The translations under genes were made by a program, and so were the position numbers. A stretch of DNA of 64,000 nt, taken from Isoetes taiwanensis. Its lineage: Eukaryota; Streptophyta; Lycopodiopsida; Isoetales; Isoetaceae. The stretch is taken from contig JAJEKV010000003.1 in assembly GCA_021234155.1 (NCBI GenBank), positions 26,332,233-26,396,232 on the forward strand, given 5' to 3'. The notes under the pieces are model-generated. The model saw only the letters and a list, made by a program, of their open reading frames with translations, was not told the DNA's origin and did no database searches. Numbering within the stretch: the stretch's first letter is position 1; each line of letters opens with the position of its first letter. This document shows positions 31,382 through 41,943 of this stretch, piece by piece.

Positions 31382-31630
31382 ATGGCCGCTGTGAACGAAA
31401 ACTGCACTATGCCGACGAACTGCCAGGAGTGGATTACGTGTAAGATGAATGATCTTGACCTCTGGAAATGCCGTAACCGCGGCATTCTTATGGACGGGTG
31501 GTGCAGTGGGATGGCTGAGCATCCCGACCCGCTGACAAATGCCATGGAGGTGGTGCTGCATCTGCGCTGGGATCCTGAGCAAAACCTCTACCACATCCTT
31601 CGCATAACCTCTGCTCCAAACCCGGAGTAG
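31382..31630 (+). CDS. Small Cys/Trp-containing protein, antisense to the Gypsy element
   Basis: The ORF of 82 codons starts MAAVNENCTMPTNCQEW and ends ILRITSAPNPE-TAG. It has four Cys in the first half (NENC, TNCQEW, ITCK, LWKC), one in DGWCSGMAEHPDP, and ends with a hydrophobic stretch MEVVLHLRWDPEQNLYH. There is no signal peptide or membrane helix. The sister copy at 45432-45722 keeps the same frame with about 80% identical residues. By hand alignment 28 codons differ synonymously and 12 non-synonymously, which indicates selection on this plus-strand frame. It has its own TATA box, runs towards the end of pol (stop 31763) and away from the accessory ORF. I recognise no family; a role in expression or host-defence evasion would be a guess. 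Confidence 0.7.
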   Translation: MAAVNENCTMPTNCQEWITCKMNDLDLWKCRNRGILMDGWCSGMAEHPDPLTNAMEVVLHLRWDPEQNLYHILRITSAPNPE

Positions 31631-31762
31631 GGGTGGTTTTAACTTAGGATTTTGTAAATAGGGCTCTGCCCATTTTGTAAATAGGGCTCTGCTCATAGCG
31701 GATGTATATGGGCAATGCCCACTTTTGTATTTCACCGCTAGTATAAATATAAATATGCCGCT

Positions 31763-33100
31763 TTAGTCACTATCTGTGGAGTCAGAATTTGGTTGTGCAT
31801 CATGTGTATGACTGTCTGTATCTTTTGTATGAAATTGTTTTAGGCGAAAGCCATTAACCAGTGTAGGTAATGGAGTGCCATCTAATTCTGCCAGCTTGAA
31901 AACGATGGGTTGGACAACTTGAACAATTTGATAAGGACCAAGCCATCGGAACTTTAACTTCCCTGGAAAATTTTTGTAACGAGAATCATAAAGTAAGACC
32001 AAATCACCTTCTTGAAAAGTTTTGGCTCTCAGATGTTTATCATGCAAAGATTTTCTCAATTGTTGACCATGAAGAACCCGAATATATGCATCTCGTCTAA
32101 GTTCATCCAACTGTTCTAGTTGGTAAACTCGTTCTTGAAGAGCTGCAGATGGGTTATGAGTGGTAGCGAGTTGAAAACGAAGTGTCGGAAGAACATATTC
32201 AAAGGGCATCAAGGCTTCTTGACCATAAACCAATTTAAAAGGAGTGTGACCAGTAGCAATCTTGAAACAATTGTTGTAAGCCCAAAGAACAGTAGGTAAA
32301 TTTTCGTGCCAATCCGTGCGAGAGGCATCACAGATTTTCTTCAGAATAGTGATGAGAGTCTTGTTGTGCTTTCAGCCAAACCATTCCCTTGAGGATAGTA
32401 AGGTGTGCTTTTGCGATGATGGATCAGCAGATAATCCGTCAGCTCTTTGATGGTGTGATTGACAAAATGAACACCTCGATCACTGACCAGTTCCGTGGGA
32501 CAGCCAAAACGCGTGATGATGTGTGTATAGAGGACCTTGGCTGTGCTTGCGGCCGTGTTGTCTAGAAGAGCACAAGCCTCTGTCCATTTGGTAGCGTAAT
32601 CAGTGATGACCAGAATGTGCGGGCACGGGTGTGTCACGCGGGAGGATCGATGGGCCCCACAAAGTCCATTCCCCATTTGCTGAAGGGAAGTGGCGTGGCG
32701 ACCGGCGTCAACGGGAGAGCGTCACGGGCCGTGGGCCTACCCACACGCTGATAGACATCACATGTGCGGGCGTGAGCGTGGGCATCCTTGAAGAGCGTGG
32801 GCCAGAAATAGCTTATGAGAAGTATTTTGCATGCCGTGATGTCACCGTGAAAATGTCCACTTCCAAGCCCTTCATGGGCTTGTCGAACGATATCGGGCAC
32901 TTCAAGAGGAAGAACACAACGTCTGAGAACCATATCCTTGCCGCGTTTGTACAGATGGCCTGCAACCATGGTATAGTCACGAACCTCTCGGAGAAACTGA
33001 CGGCGGTGTGATTGAAGCTTTTCTGGAGAGAGCGTGGGATCTTCGAAGGGAAGAGCACCAGTGAGAAGATACTGCTGGAAGTCATGAAACCAATGGGGAG
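31763..33100 (-). pseudogene. Gypsy element 1 integrase
   Basis: The zinc region reads HEGLGSGHFHGDITACK and ARTCDVYQRVGRPTARD; the second Cys of the C-x2-C pair is Tyr here (the sister has CDACQ). The core shows KWGMDFVGPIDPP (Asp), TELVSDRGVHFVNHTIKEL (Asp) and YYPQGNGLAESTTRLSS (Glu). The C-terminal part (32233-31763) has [35 protein letters not shown] and [15 protein letters not shown], the GPY/F module, then a short acidic tail NSDSTDSD-stop. No chromodomain follows. Frame breaks occur near 32640 and 32300. Confidence 0.9.
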
Positions 33101-34450
33101 TGGCCGTGACCAAAAACAGCTGAGCATCAGGAAAGACATCTGAAACACCCGTGGAGGGATCATCTGTGTGGATGCGTGAGAGATAATCCGGCACGACATG
33201 AGATTTGCCAGCTTTATGAATTATTTCAAAAGGAGTGAATTCTTGCAGAAGAAGGACCCAATGAGCAATTCTGCCCGTGGGCGTGGACTTGTTGATCAAA
33301 TATAGAAGTGCCTGATGGTCAACAAAGAACTTAATTTGGGTGCCCAAGGGATAATGACGGAAACGTTGGACACAAAAAATTAAGCCCAAGGCCTCCCTCT
33401 CAGTGGCAGAATAGTTGCACTCAGCAGGATTGAGTTTTCTGCTGGCATAACGGTTTGGTTTGTCTGTGTGCGCGTCATATGCTTGAGAAAGAACAGCACC
33501 AATAGCAAATGCGGAGACATCAACATGAATAATGAAAAGGCTTGTCCCATTGAGGAGGAACAAGCACGTGGGCCTGAGTAAGCAAAATCTTCAACTGTTG
33601 GAAAGCAGCATCCGCCTGAGAATTCCAAGCCCAAGTGAATTCATCACCCGTGAGTTTATGAATGGGATCAGCAATTGCTGCAAGTCCAGGAATGAAGGTG
33701 GAATAATAATTTACCTTGCCCAGGAAAGAACGTGTCTCCTTGATATTGGATGGTGCTTGAGCTTTAAGCACGCAACTGATTTTAGCAGGATCCGTGGTGA
33801 TACCTGCTTTACTGACCACATGTCCTAACCCGAGGTGACATAGAAGGTGCATTTCTTAGGATTGAGACTAATGCCAGACTCATCACATTTCTGAAAGACA
33901 AGCTCTAATTTATCCAGGTGATCATCCATAGAACTGTGGCGGAAAAGTCATCTTGAAAAATCTGGAGAAAGGGTTTCTCCTTCATATAATCATGAAAACC
34001 GAGAGCATGATGCGTTGAAACGTTGAGAGAGAGTTTGATAACCCAAAAGGAACCACCTTGTAGGCAAAAGTGCCCCACGGGGTGGTGAAGGTAGTCTTGA
34101 TTTGATCGGCTTCTTTGATTGAAATTTGATTGTAGCCTGAAAAACCATCCATGAAGGAGTACATTTCATGACCAGCAACCTCTTCCAGAACCTGGTCTGT
34201 GAAGGGAAGCGGGAAGTGATCACGCTCTGTGGCATGATTGAGTTTGCGATAGTCCACGCAAACGCGGATCTTACCATTGTGCTTTAGAGCAATGACAATG
34301 GGGCTCACCCATTTAGAATGTTTGACCTCATAGATCAAGCCAGCTGCTAGGAGTTTATCGATTTCGGCCTTGACACGGTCACGGTAATTGGGGTTGAGCT
34401 GGTACTGTCGTTGTTAGACAGGACGTGCATCTCCGAAGATCTTTATAGCT
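33100..34450 (-). pseudogene. Gypsy element 1 reverse transcriptase and RNase H
   Basis: RT (34338-33520): SKWVSPIVIALKHNGKIRVC, VDYRKLNHATERDHFPLPF and EMYSFMDGFSGYNQISIKEA, then TPWGTFAYKVVPFGLSNS. The palm region with the YxDD box is damaged by a frame change near 33990, and CHLGLGHVVSKAGITTDPAK follows. RNase H (33563-33150): RYASRKLNPAECNYSATE, REALGLIFCVQRFRHYPLG, FFVDHQALLYLINKSTPTGR and GKSHVVPDYLSRIHTDDP. Domain order and wording are those of plant Gypsy elements. Confidence 0.92.
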
Positions 34451-35452
34451 TCAAGCAAAAATGTGTTTGAACTTTTTAAAGAGCGTGATGGCGCGTGCTC
34501 GATAGGTGGTCGGAAGATTTGCAGCTAGGCGGATTGGCTGATTGTAGCCAACGTCCACAATCTCCACCTCAGGAGTTTGAATGTGAGGAACAACTTCCGT
34601 GTCCCGAACAATATGAGCAGGAGGTTGAAACAGGACAGGAGGAGCTGCATTTTGTGTTGTGAAGAAAAGCGGTGGCTGAGCGTCATCCAACAGTGGTTGC
34701 TTCATGACAGCATGAACGTCCAGTGTTGCAGGAGAAAGTTCTGTGTCGGAAAAATGGTCAAGACATTGAATTCTATTGCAAGGAGCCAGGTAAGGGTCGA
34801 GCAGAGCCGCCACAGCCTGGTCCTGATCCAGAGTCATCTCGCCCCAAGGATCAGCATATTCAGGGTAGGATGAAAGAGGCAGACTCGCTGGTGGAGCCTG
34901 AACTTGATAGATATTCTGTGCTTCTTCAGAATCAGTGTCGGAGAGAGAAGGTTCGGCATGTTCAACAGAGATGATCTTGCCGGTTTCCAAATCCATGGTA
35001 GCATTGAGATGACCATCTGTAATGACGAACTGGTCCGTGGCCCAGTAATGAATACTTTTGGCCTGACGGATAAAAGGTCTGCCGACCAACATTTCATAAT
35101 CACTGGGATCTTCACCGGCTTTCCAAACACCGAATTCTAGAGGGAATCGCAATTCGCATATATTGATGTGAAGCAGGGGCGTGACGCCTTGAGGGCGCGT
35201 GATATTGCCATTGGCCAACTTGATATCATGAGGGGCACGGTAAAGTTGCTTGATGCCCAATTGCTTTCTGAGTTTATCTGTGATAAGATTGACAGCACTA
35301 CCTCCGTCGATTTGAACATGATTGACTTGTTGATTGTCCACCGTGGCATGTACTGTGGGTGTGGAGGTAGCCACTGCACCGATCAAAACAGTGGGAAGGG
35401 GTAACTGGTCCTTGAGAGCAGGACAGAGTTTCAAAATGGTTGCTAGACTCAA
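34451..35452 (-). CDS. Gypsy element 1 protease and linker (open 333-codon frame)
   Basis: The aspartic protease motif is NHVQIDGGSAVNLITDKL (residues ~48-65), with D-G-G in place of the usual D-S/T-G, as seen in Athila/Tat-type proteins. It continues IKLANGNITRPQGVTPLL, FGVWKAGEDPSDYEMLVG, RPFIRQAK and the linker to RT, ending at 34451. The frame runs to the first RT block. The upstream part (Gag) is missing, and the first codons (MSLATILKLCPALKDQ) are close to the truncation point. Confidence 0.85.
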   Translation of the reverse strand: MSLATILKLCPALKDQLPLPTVLIGAVATSTPTVHATVDNQQVNHVQIDGGSAVNLITDKLRKQLGIKQLYRAPHDIKLANGNITRPQGVTPLLHINICELRFPLEFGVWKAGEDPSDYEMLVGRPFIRQAKSIHYWATDQFVITDGHLNATMDLETGKIISVEHAEPSLSDTDSEEAQNIYQVQAPPASLPLSSYPEYADPWGEMTLDQDQAVAALLDPYLAPCNRIQCLDHFSDTELSPATLDVHAVMKQPLLDDAQPPLFFTTQNAAPPVLFQPPAHIVRDTEVVPHIQTPEVEIVDVGYNQPIRLAANLPTTYRARAITLFKKFKHIFA

Positions 35453-35470
35453 AGGTACTTGCTTCGATAG

Positions 35471-35835
35471 GTCACTGACCCCGCTTTGTGCCCATTTGCA
35501 ACAAGACTATACCATATTTTACTAAAGGGAAAAAGCCAGATACATTGCGGAGCATCAGAGGATAACGTTCTATCTCTTGGACTGTCATCCCAAGACATTA
35601 TGGAGAGAACTGCTAAAGAAATCTTTGCAGCCAACGGGAAACATCACTTCCGAATGGGTACACTTACAACAGCTCTATGATCCTCTTGAGGTTCGAGCAT
35701 CAATATCTCCACATGTAGGCTCGCCGGCTAGTAAGCATAAAGGGGGGGCTCGTGGCGTCTCGTCAATAGCAAGGAGGCAGACTTGGACGACATACAGACA
35801 GAACTGCTCAAATGGGCAGGGCCACCGATAATGCC
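35471..35835 (+). pseudogene. LINE fragment: region between endonuclease and RT
   Basis: Plus-strand text HPKTLWRELLKKSLQPTGN, then SEWVHLQQLYDPLEVRAS, aligns with the segment PRTFWRKILYRPPPTLGH, QQWEERLVHLYDHPGV of the LINE at 37539-40803 (about 39520). It is short and probably a truncated relative. It abuts the truncated 5' end of Gypsy element 1. Confidence 0.5.
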
Positions 35836-36179
35836 CATCCTAACTACATTATTTTTTTAAATCTTAGATGATAAATTAAAGCAATGGACTGCTAATGGTC
35901 TTAAAACCTTGAAATTTACCCTTAATACTTATTAAACCAAGGGTGAATTTAAACTTGATAACTTAATGGGTTCTATGTTTCCCATAGCACATGATAGCTA
36001 ATATAACTATATAATAAAAACCTTGTATATTGCTTTTTACATGGTCGGCACAGATTATATGGTTTATAAATGAAAGCATACATTGGGGGCTTCAATCCTA
36101 ATCAAGAAGGGCAATTGACCCTTGACAAGCAACATTTATGGTCTTAAGCTTTACCCAAGAAAATTCCCAATTGGAAAAA

Positions 36180-36499
36180 TGGAAAAGTGGTCGGATGGAT
36201 ATTCCAGTTCGAGCAGCTCAAGTGATGATACTGAGCGCTTAGTTGATTTAAACAGGGAGATTGAGTCTCGTGTTAACTCAGTTAGACTAGAAACATTATA
36301 AATGGAAATGCATGGTCCTAGCCGAGGTTTTGAAAGTAAGAGAACATATATGATGGAGGTTCTGGTGCAATCAAACTATTATAAAAGGAATAACCGTGAT
36401 GAGCAGATTGTGCCAGAAACTCAAACGGATGAAGGTCTTTCACAGGATGAAGATGATTTTCAGGTAGCTAGTTTCTTTTCACAGTCTTCGCTCAAATAA
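36180..36499 (+). pseudogene. Unrecognised acidic Ser-rich coding remnant
   Basis: One frame reads WSDGYSSSSSSSDDTERLVD, LNREIESRVNSVRLETL, a TAA at 36299-36301, then MEMHGPSRGFESKRTYMMEV, QSNYYKRNNRDEQIVPET and SQDEDDFQVASFFSQSSLK-stop. The frame is the same on both sides of the stop, so it was probably one protein. I do not recognise it; it could belong to a retroelement. Confidence 0.3.
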
Positions 36500-37300
36500 G
36501 GACCGTCTTATGCAAATAGGATTGTAAAAGGTCAATGAGCTTTAATATTAATATTCAATTTAATAGGATAAAAATTGGCTATAATACTCTAGATTCTGAC
36601 TTCATAATAAGAACATCTAGCATGCAGATTTGGAGCTTAATAGCGTGTGACACTTAAAAGATGTTTACATCTGATTATTAAAGAGGACTTATATTTTGTC
36701 TGATCTCTTTTCCTATAAAAGCTTTTACTATTCAAGGGCAAAAGGAGTACAATGGGTGAAGGGCGAAGAGCCATGAAACACCCTTTGTACCTTTTGGCCC
36801 TCGCATCTTTATCAGGTATACTGCTAATGATTGCAAGGTTGGCTGCAGGTACGTGGTGTTTCATCTGTTGTTGTCTCTTTTTATTGTTATAAAAATGCTC
36901 TAGCTAAATGGAGTATGAAGATCAAACAAACCAACGGCTATTATAGCAGGAAAAACTACTTCTGACAGCACAAAACAAGGATCTAGGGAGGTCTTGTTTA
37001 AACTAAAGTTTGCATAACTTTCTGATTTTAGCTCTTAATTAACAAATGAAACTTTGATGATCTTAGACGTCTGCAGCAATTTTGTGTAGCTATTTGCTAC
37101 ATTTTACACTGCTTTATGAAAAATACTTTTTAATATAATATAAGCATGAGCAGAGTTTTAAAACTTTCTCCAATGTAGCTCAAGTTATTTTAACTTATGA
37201 CATGGTTACTATTGGATATCTTTCTTTCCCCTTTCTTGTAAAAAGAATAGTGCTTGCTATTTGCTGTCTTAATACAGTATGCTGGATAGTTAAAAGGGTT
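36500..37300. other. AT-rich stretch without recognisable genes
   Basis: Only short frames without family signals. It ends next to the (AGAAT)n tract at 37335-37352 that borders the LINE 3' end. Confidence 0.5.
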
Positions 37301-37538
37301 TAACTATCAGAAAACGTCTTTGAGTAGAATATAATAGAATAGAATAGAATAGTTTTTTTAACGTCCACGGAGACCAATAGGTCATGGGACCCATACAATG
37401 GGCTAGTACAATCATTACTACTAGGATTAAAAAACCCCTGCCTCGAAAGGTTTTCAAGGGAAAAACCTTTGCAGTAATGATGATACTAGACAAGTAGAGA
37501 TAATGACTACTGAGGGCTCAGTAATTGCAGACGTTTAT

Positions 37539-38312
37539 CTAGAACCTCATGTATAATGCCAAGTCATGCACAGATAGTGCTCTGAGAAGTTGTGGAAGCG
37601 TGGAATGGAATGCTAAGGTCAAAAAATGATTCCGAACTATCTCAAAAGCAGGGCAACTCAGAAGAGTATGGCTTTCATCTTCAATAACCTGTAACTGGCA
37701 ACAGGCACATAGTCTCGCTTCTCGCGACAATTGCGACCGCTCCCATCTATCTGTCTCAATCCGTAGCCTGTGGGACCCCGTGCGAACTGATGCAATAGCT
37801 ACAAGCTTGTTCCTGGACAATGAAGCAAGCAAATAAGCTTGGGGCCCTGGTGCCAAGGTGGGATTTATGTGTGCATGATAATGACCAGTTTTCACTTGGG
37901 CCAAAGTAACTGCGTCCCATATCTTTTGAGAAAAACGACCATTGAGATATTGTTCCAAAAGCTCAGGATCAGAACTGGCAAGCATCAGGCAGTGCTCTGG
38001 TTGCACAGCCCAACGGGCAAACCATGTAGTGCAATGCTCTTTCCAACATCGTTTCAAACGCTGAGGAGATTCAGCCATGGCAAGTGCAAGAACAGGATAC
38101 CTAACATCATCCATGTGGTGCACCTTGCAGATATAGTGGAGATGGCGCTTCATGGCAGAATGTTGAAGAGGCCAAAAATCTGTCTCTTGTAAAAGAATAG
38201 CATAGGGCACCGTTGTTTTAACTCCGAGGTCGTAAGTGAGAAAGGACTTTGCACCCGCCCAAGCTCTCCCAAGCACTAGCACTAATGGCAGGCCCCCACA
38301 CTTCAGAACCAT
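37539..38312 (-). pseudogene. LINE ORF2 C-terminal domain with zinc-type motif
   Basis: An open frame of about 250 codons: LGVKTTVPYAILLQETDFWP, YICKVHHMDDVRYPVLALA, and near its end REARLCACCQLQVIEDESHT and LLSCPAFEIVRNHF, the C-x2-C...H...C arrangement at the end of plant LINE ORF2. Stop at 37539. It partly overlaps the preceding frame, reflecting a frameshift. Confidence 0.85.
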
Positions 38313-39610
38313 ACAGTAAAACAGGCTCTACCAAAGCCCGAAACAAGTGGGCTTTTCGTGGCCAATCATGAATTTCTGCGCGAAAACAATTGTTTTGCAT
38401 TGCATAGAGTGCTCTCCATCCAGCAACCACCCGCTTGGTAATACACTGTTCCCAAAGTGTGTTCTTACAGAATTCTACACCAAGATACTTGTAGCTATCT
38501 ACAACTTCAACTTCGCGGCTATCATAGTACATAGGGGGAACATTGTGACGAGAAGATTGAACTACCAAAAGCTTGGTCTTTTGGAGATTAACACGCAAAC
38601 CTGTGTTCTCACAAAAACTATGGAGAGCATATAAATGTTGCTTTGATACTAGCAGCGTATGTGCCGTATGAAACATCATCAAAGATACATAAGTTGCCTA
38701 ATGATATAGTGTGCCAAATGTGGACCTCCGCCGCCATGATTATCAAGCCATTCTTCCAATTGATCAATGTACAAGCCAAAGAGTGTAGGAGATAAAGGGG
38801 CAACCCCGATTTAACTCCAATATTGCTAGTGATTTGAGTACCGATGCTGGAAATTTAGCAAAACCCTTTCATAGAGCCGATAAACCGCATTTTGAAGATC
38901 TTGTGGAACCCCAAGTGCCCGCAGAAGCCAAAAAAGCTTCGTGGTAATCAGATCAAAAGCGTAAGTAAAATCCACAAAGCATATATAGAGGTCTTGTTTC
39001 AGACTTCGACTATGTTCAATAAGCATGCAATGTGAAAATATGGTCTATTGTAGAATGGCATGGACTAAAGCCCGCCGTCCTACAAAGACGCATACACCAA
39101 GATGTTACGCCCATGATGTCAATCGCTTCTCAAGAAGACCGGTTAAGAGCTTTGAAAATATGGAACTTACCATGATCATGCGATAATTAGAAGGGTCATG
39201 CTTATCACCGCTTTGTAAATTGGTACAACCTTACCGACAGCCCAAGTTTTCGGCAAACCTTCTTGCAAAGCTTGATTTAAAAGAGTAGTGATGATTGGAA
39301 GCAATAGCTAACCCCCATTTAAGCAATTCTCGCTTTGCAAACCTTGAAGATCGTGAGACTTGCCATTAGATAGATGCCGCAGATCCTTCTTTGACTTCTT
39401 CCTCTCGTGGAATTGAAGAATATCACCTACCAAAGGAGGCACAGAATTAAGGACCCCAGGATGATCATATAAGTGGACCAATCGTTCCTCCCATTGCTGC
39501 ATAGAAATATGTCCAAGAGTAGGTGGTGGTCGATATAATATTTTGCGCCAGAAGGTCCGAGGCTCACGTAGCAGTAATTCAAACATTTGCTTTCGATGCT
39601 CAAAGAACAA
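38220..39610 (-). pseudogene. LINE reverse transcriptase
   Basis: Linker PRTFWRKILYRPPPTLGH and QQWEERLVHLYDHPGV, then DLYICFVDFTYAFDLITTKL (normally FVDF.KAFD), and the region LGNLCIFDDVSYGTYAAS, where the F/YADD box is degenerate. Next are NTGLRVNLQKTKLLVVQSS and VDSYKYLGVEFCKNTLW, then LVEPVLLYGSEVWGPAIS. Several frame breaks (about 39290, 39030, 38820, 38630). Confidence 0.88.
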
Positions 39611-39639
39611 AGCGTGCCTTCTTGGCGCTTCAAAACAAA

Positions 39640-40803
39640 CTTATAATTCTGAATGGCATTATGTCGCGATATCTGGCTCAACTATCGCTCGTTCGAATTG
39701 TTTTAAGCCGCTTGCGCCTTCATCAAACTGTGCATTTCTAGGAAAGAATTTCCTACCAGCATGAGCAACACCAGAAGTGCGTGTACCAAAGCAAGAGACC
39801 GCAGAAGTAAGCAAAGCATCAGCAAATGCTGCATTACGCGCTTGAAGAGTTGGGTAATCCAAAATACCTGCAAGCGCAGGAGCTAATGTCTGTTCATATT
39901 CAAAAGATCTAGAATAAGTCAAGCGAATGCGAGGAGCAGGAGCAATGGGTTGAAGAGGTGGAAGCTGCCACTTTAATGACAAATAAAGTGGATAGTGATC
40001 AGATTTTATCTCCTCATCTCTATGCCTTGTGCCAATTCGAAAGTCTGAAATGAGATCCAAGGCTTGCACTTGGGAAATGACATAATCAACAACACTAGTA
40101 CCACCACCCTGCCTATCCTGTCTGCATGTAATACCTTTAGAGTGTGGCCATTGCTCTAAGCCATTACAAAGTACCATCTCAAAGACTTCACACAACTGGA
40201 TGAGCTCCCTTCCAAATGTTGAGACGTGTTTGTTAGCATCAGGCGATGAACGTGGAAAGACTGTATCATGAGCAGACATCCATAAAGGGTCACGGACATC
40301 CTCAAGTATGAGTTGAGCAGCTTGCATTTCAGCAGTGCGAGCATTGAAAGCACCAAGAAGAATAACATGCCCCAACTGTTTGAATTGGGCAATGTCATCA
40401 TAAAGATCACCATAGGGATCACTGCGAGCGACATCATATTCATCATAAAAAGGTGATGATGTAGGTGGAAAGTAACAGGCAGCAACAAAAATGGTACTAA
40501 TATTGTGGCAATGAAGTTTGATCCACATGTAGCGATTATATCTATCAGCTTTATGAAGCGTAATATATGGGGCAAGGGCATCCCTGAAATAGCAAGCAAC
40601 TCCACCGCAACCTCGTTGCCCATGACATTCATTAAATAATGAAAAGAATTAATAGCCTATAAAATGAGGTAGCCGTTTGGCTGAATGCTCCCACGTTTCC
40701 ATGAGCAGAAGGATATCCATATCTTTTGCAATGGGATTCAAGCCATCACCTTTACGCCATGGAAAACCTCGACAATTCCAAGACACCAACTGAAGGCACA
40801 TTT
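39640..40803 (-). pseudogene. LINE apurinic-type endonuclease
   Basis: Begins EMCLQLVSWNCRGFPWRKGD, the SWN.RG start of L1-type endonucleases, continues DILLLMETWEHSAKR (the catalytic ..ETW), RGCGGVACYFRDALAPY, IFVAACYFPPTSSPFYDE, HVILLGAFNARTAEMQ (normally GDFNAR; Asp is Ala here) and EEIKSDHYPLYLSLKW (the SDH box). The Asp-to-Ala change in the GDFN box would weaken catalysis. It would nick target DNA to prime reverse transcription. Confidence 0.9.
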
Positions 40804-41160
40804 CCTAGGAAGGTACATTTGAGGTATGAGCAGTGCGAGCTGAGGAGGCTGGAGCAATAGAGGCGGCAGCGGCAGCGGCAGCAGTAGCAGCAACATCAGC
40901 AGCAGCAGCAGCAGCAACATCATCAAGGGTACCATTAGCAACATCGTGAGAGGAATGGCCTTGAGCAGAAGAAGATGTGGTGGGTGCAGAAGATGGAACA
41001 ACACGAGGTGCATTTGCAGCATTGGTGTGTGGGAAATGGGAGAATGGACTTTAACACTAGCAGTATGAGTGGCCTTAGCATGATGAAAGGCGTCAGCAAA
41101 AGTTGCATGTGATGGTGTAAAAATACGTAGTTTTTCACGAATCAGTGCAGCCTTACCACC
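40804..41160 (-). pseudogene. LINE ORF1 C-terminal part with polyalanine tract
   Basis: Reads GGKAALIREKLRIFTPSHAT and FADAFHHAKATHTASVKVHS, then after a frame change APRVVPSSAPTTSSSAQGH, DVAAAAAADVAATAAAAAAA and ends TAHTSNVPS-TAG just before the endonuclease frame. GCT/GCA/GCC triplet runs encode the alanines and are a plausible slippage site. Confidence 0.55.
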
Positions 41161-41350
41161 ATTCTTTTATGGACCTGCATAAATACTTGATATGCGCATA
41201 ATACAATCCTTGTAAAACCTCAGAACTATTCCCATTCTTATTATAAGAAATGGAAATATATTGGAAATGGTATCAAACGAATCTAAAGTCATACAGAAGA
41301 TGGAAACCCAACTGTTTAATGGGTCGGAATATAATAATTAAAAAAAAGGG

Positions 41351-41943
41351 TGTTTGGGGTCTGGGTTCGGGAACTCCTGGAAGACAGCCCTCTGTGAGGA
41401 CCCGTGGATCTAACAGGAGAGTCCGGGGGACTATGTCACGCGGGATTTGCAAGAAGAGAACAAGAAGAAGAAAACAGAACAAAGAGAACAATGAGAAGAA
41501 AATGATAAGCTTCCTTGATATCAATGATGAACATACATGAGCCCTCACTATCGAGAGAAGACTGAAAAGAGACAAGACTCAAAACTCATCTAGCCTTCAT
41601 GTGCTAGCTCTACTCATATATATAGTACAATGGCCTTGGGCCCAATATAGACACTCTGACTGATCTCGGTGCCGACTCCTGGAAGGAGGCCTGATTTGCA
41701 GGAATGCTGGCGGTGCCTCCTGAAGTGCCTAGAATCATGCTGACGCTGACACGGGCGGTGACGGGCCATCACTTGTCTGAGCGGCGCCTCTTGGTACCAG
41801 ACCCAGGCTTTGACTGCGTGGTCTGCTGCTTGGTCTTCTGCTGGGCCTTTGACGGCTGACCCGTGGTTGACTGTGGATCCTTGTTCTTGACCTGATCCGT
41901 CGTATGCATGAATAGTCATGTACCAGGAGGCACAGGACTAACA
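41351..41943 (-). repeat. Gypsy element 2, 3' LTR (593 bp)
   Basis: TGTTTGGGGTCTGGG...CAGGACTAACA, then a run of seven C (polypurine tract of the minus strand). TATATATA on the minus strand at 41624-41617. Confidence 0.93.

Larger units (their letters stand above)
27201..35470 (-). mobile_element. Gypsy (Ty3) element 1, 5'-truncated
   Basis: It has only the 3' LTR (27201-27803), then rightward the accessory ORF, a small plus-strand gene, and pol up to the protease. Similarity to the complete sister element (41351-63866) stops at about 35460-35470, before gag; no gag, primer site or 5' LTR is present. RT, integrase and protease text resembles the non-chromodomain Athila/Tat side of plant Gypsy; no chromodomain follows the integrase. 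Confidence 0.9.
37300..41330 (-). mobile_element. Non-LTR retrotransposon (LINE), decayed
   Basis: On the minus strand: the end of an ORF1 with an alanine tract (about 41150-40800), endonuclease (40803-39640), linker and RT (39610-38220), a zinc-type C-terminus (to 37539) and a short 3' part ending near an (ATTCT)n tract at 37352-37335. No LTRs. The order and motifs fit the plant L1-like group. Many frame breaks make it inactive. Confidence 0.85.

Noticed and set aside
31220-31735. Minus-strand ORF of 171 codons opposite the small antisense gene
   Set aside because: Its counterpart in element 2 (45285-45662) is clearly less similar than the plus-strand protein, the substitution pattern follows plus-strand codons, and the TATA box is on the plus strand. 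It is probably a shadow frame, though dual coding is not formally excluded.
36637-36864. Minus-strand ORF of 75 codons
   Set aside because: No homology signal, AT-rich context, no promoter or conserved copy.
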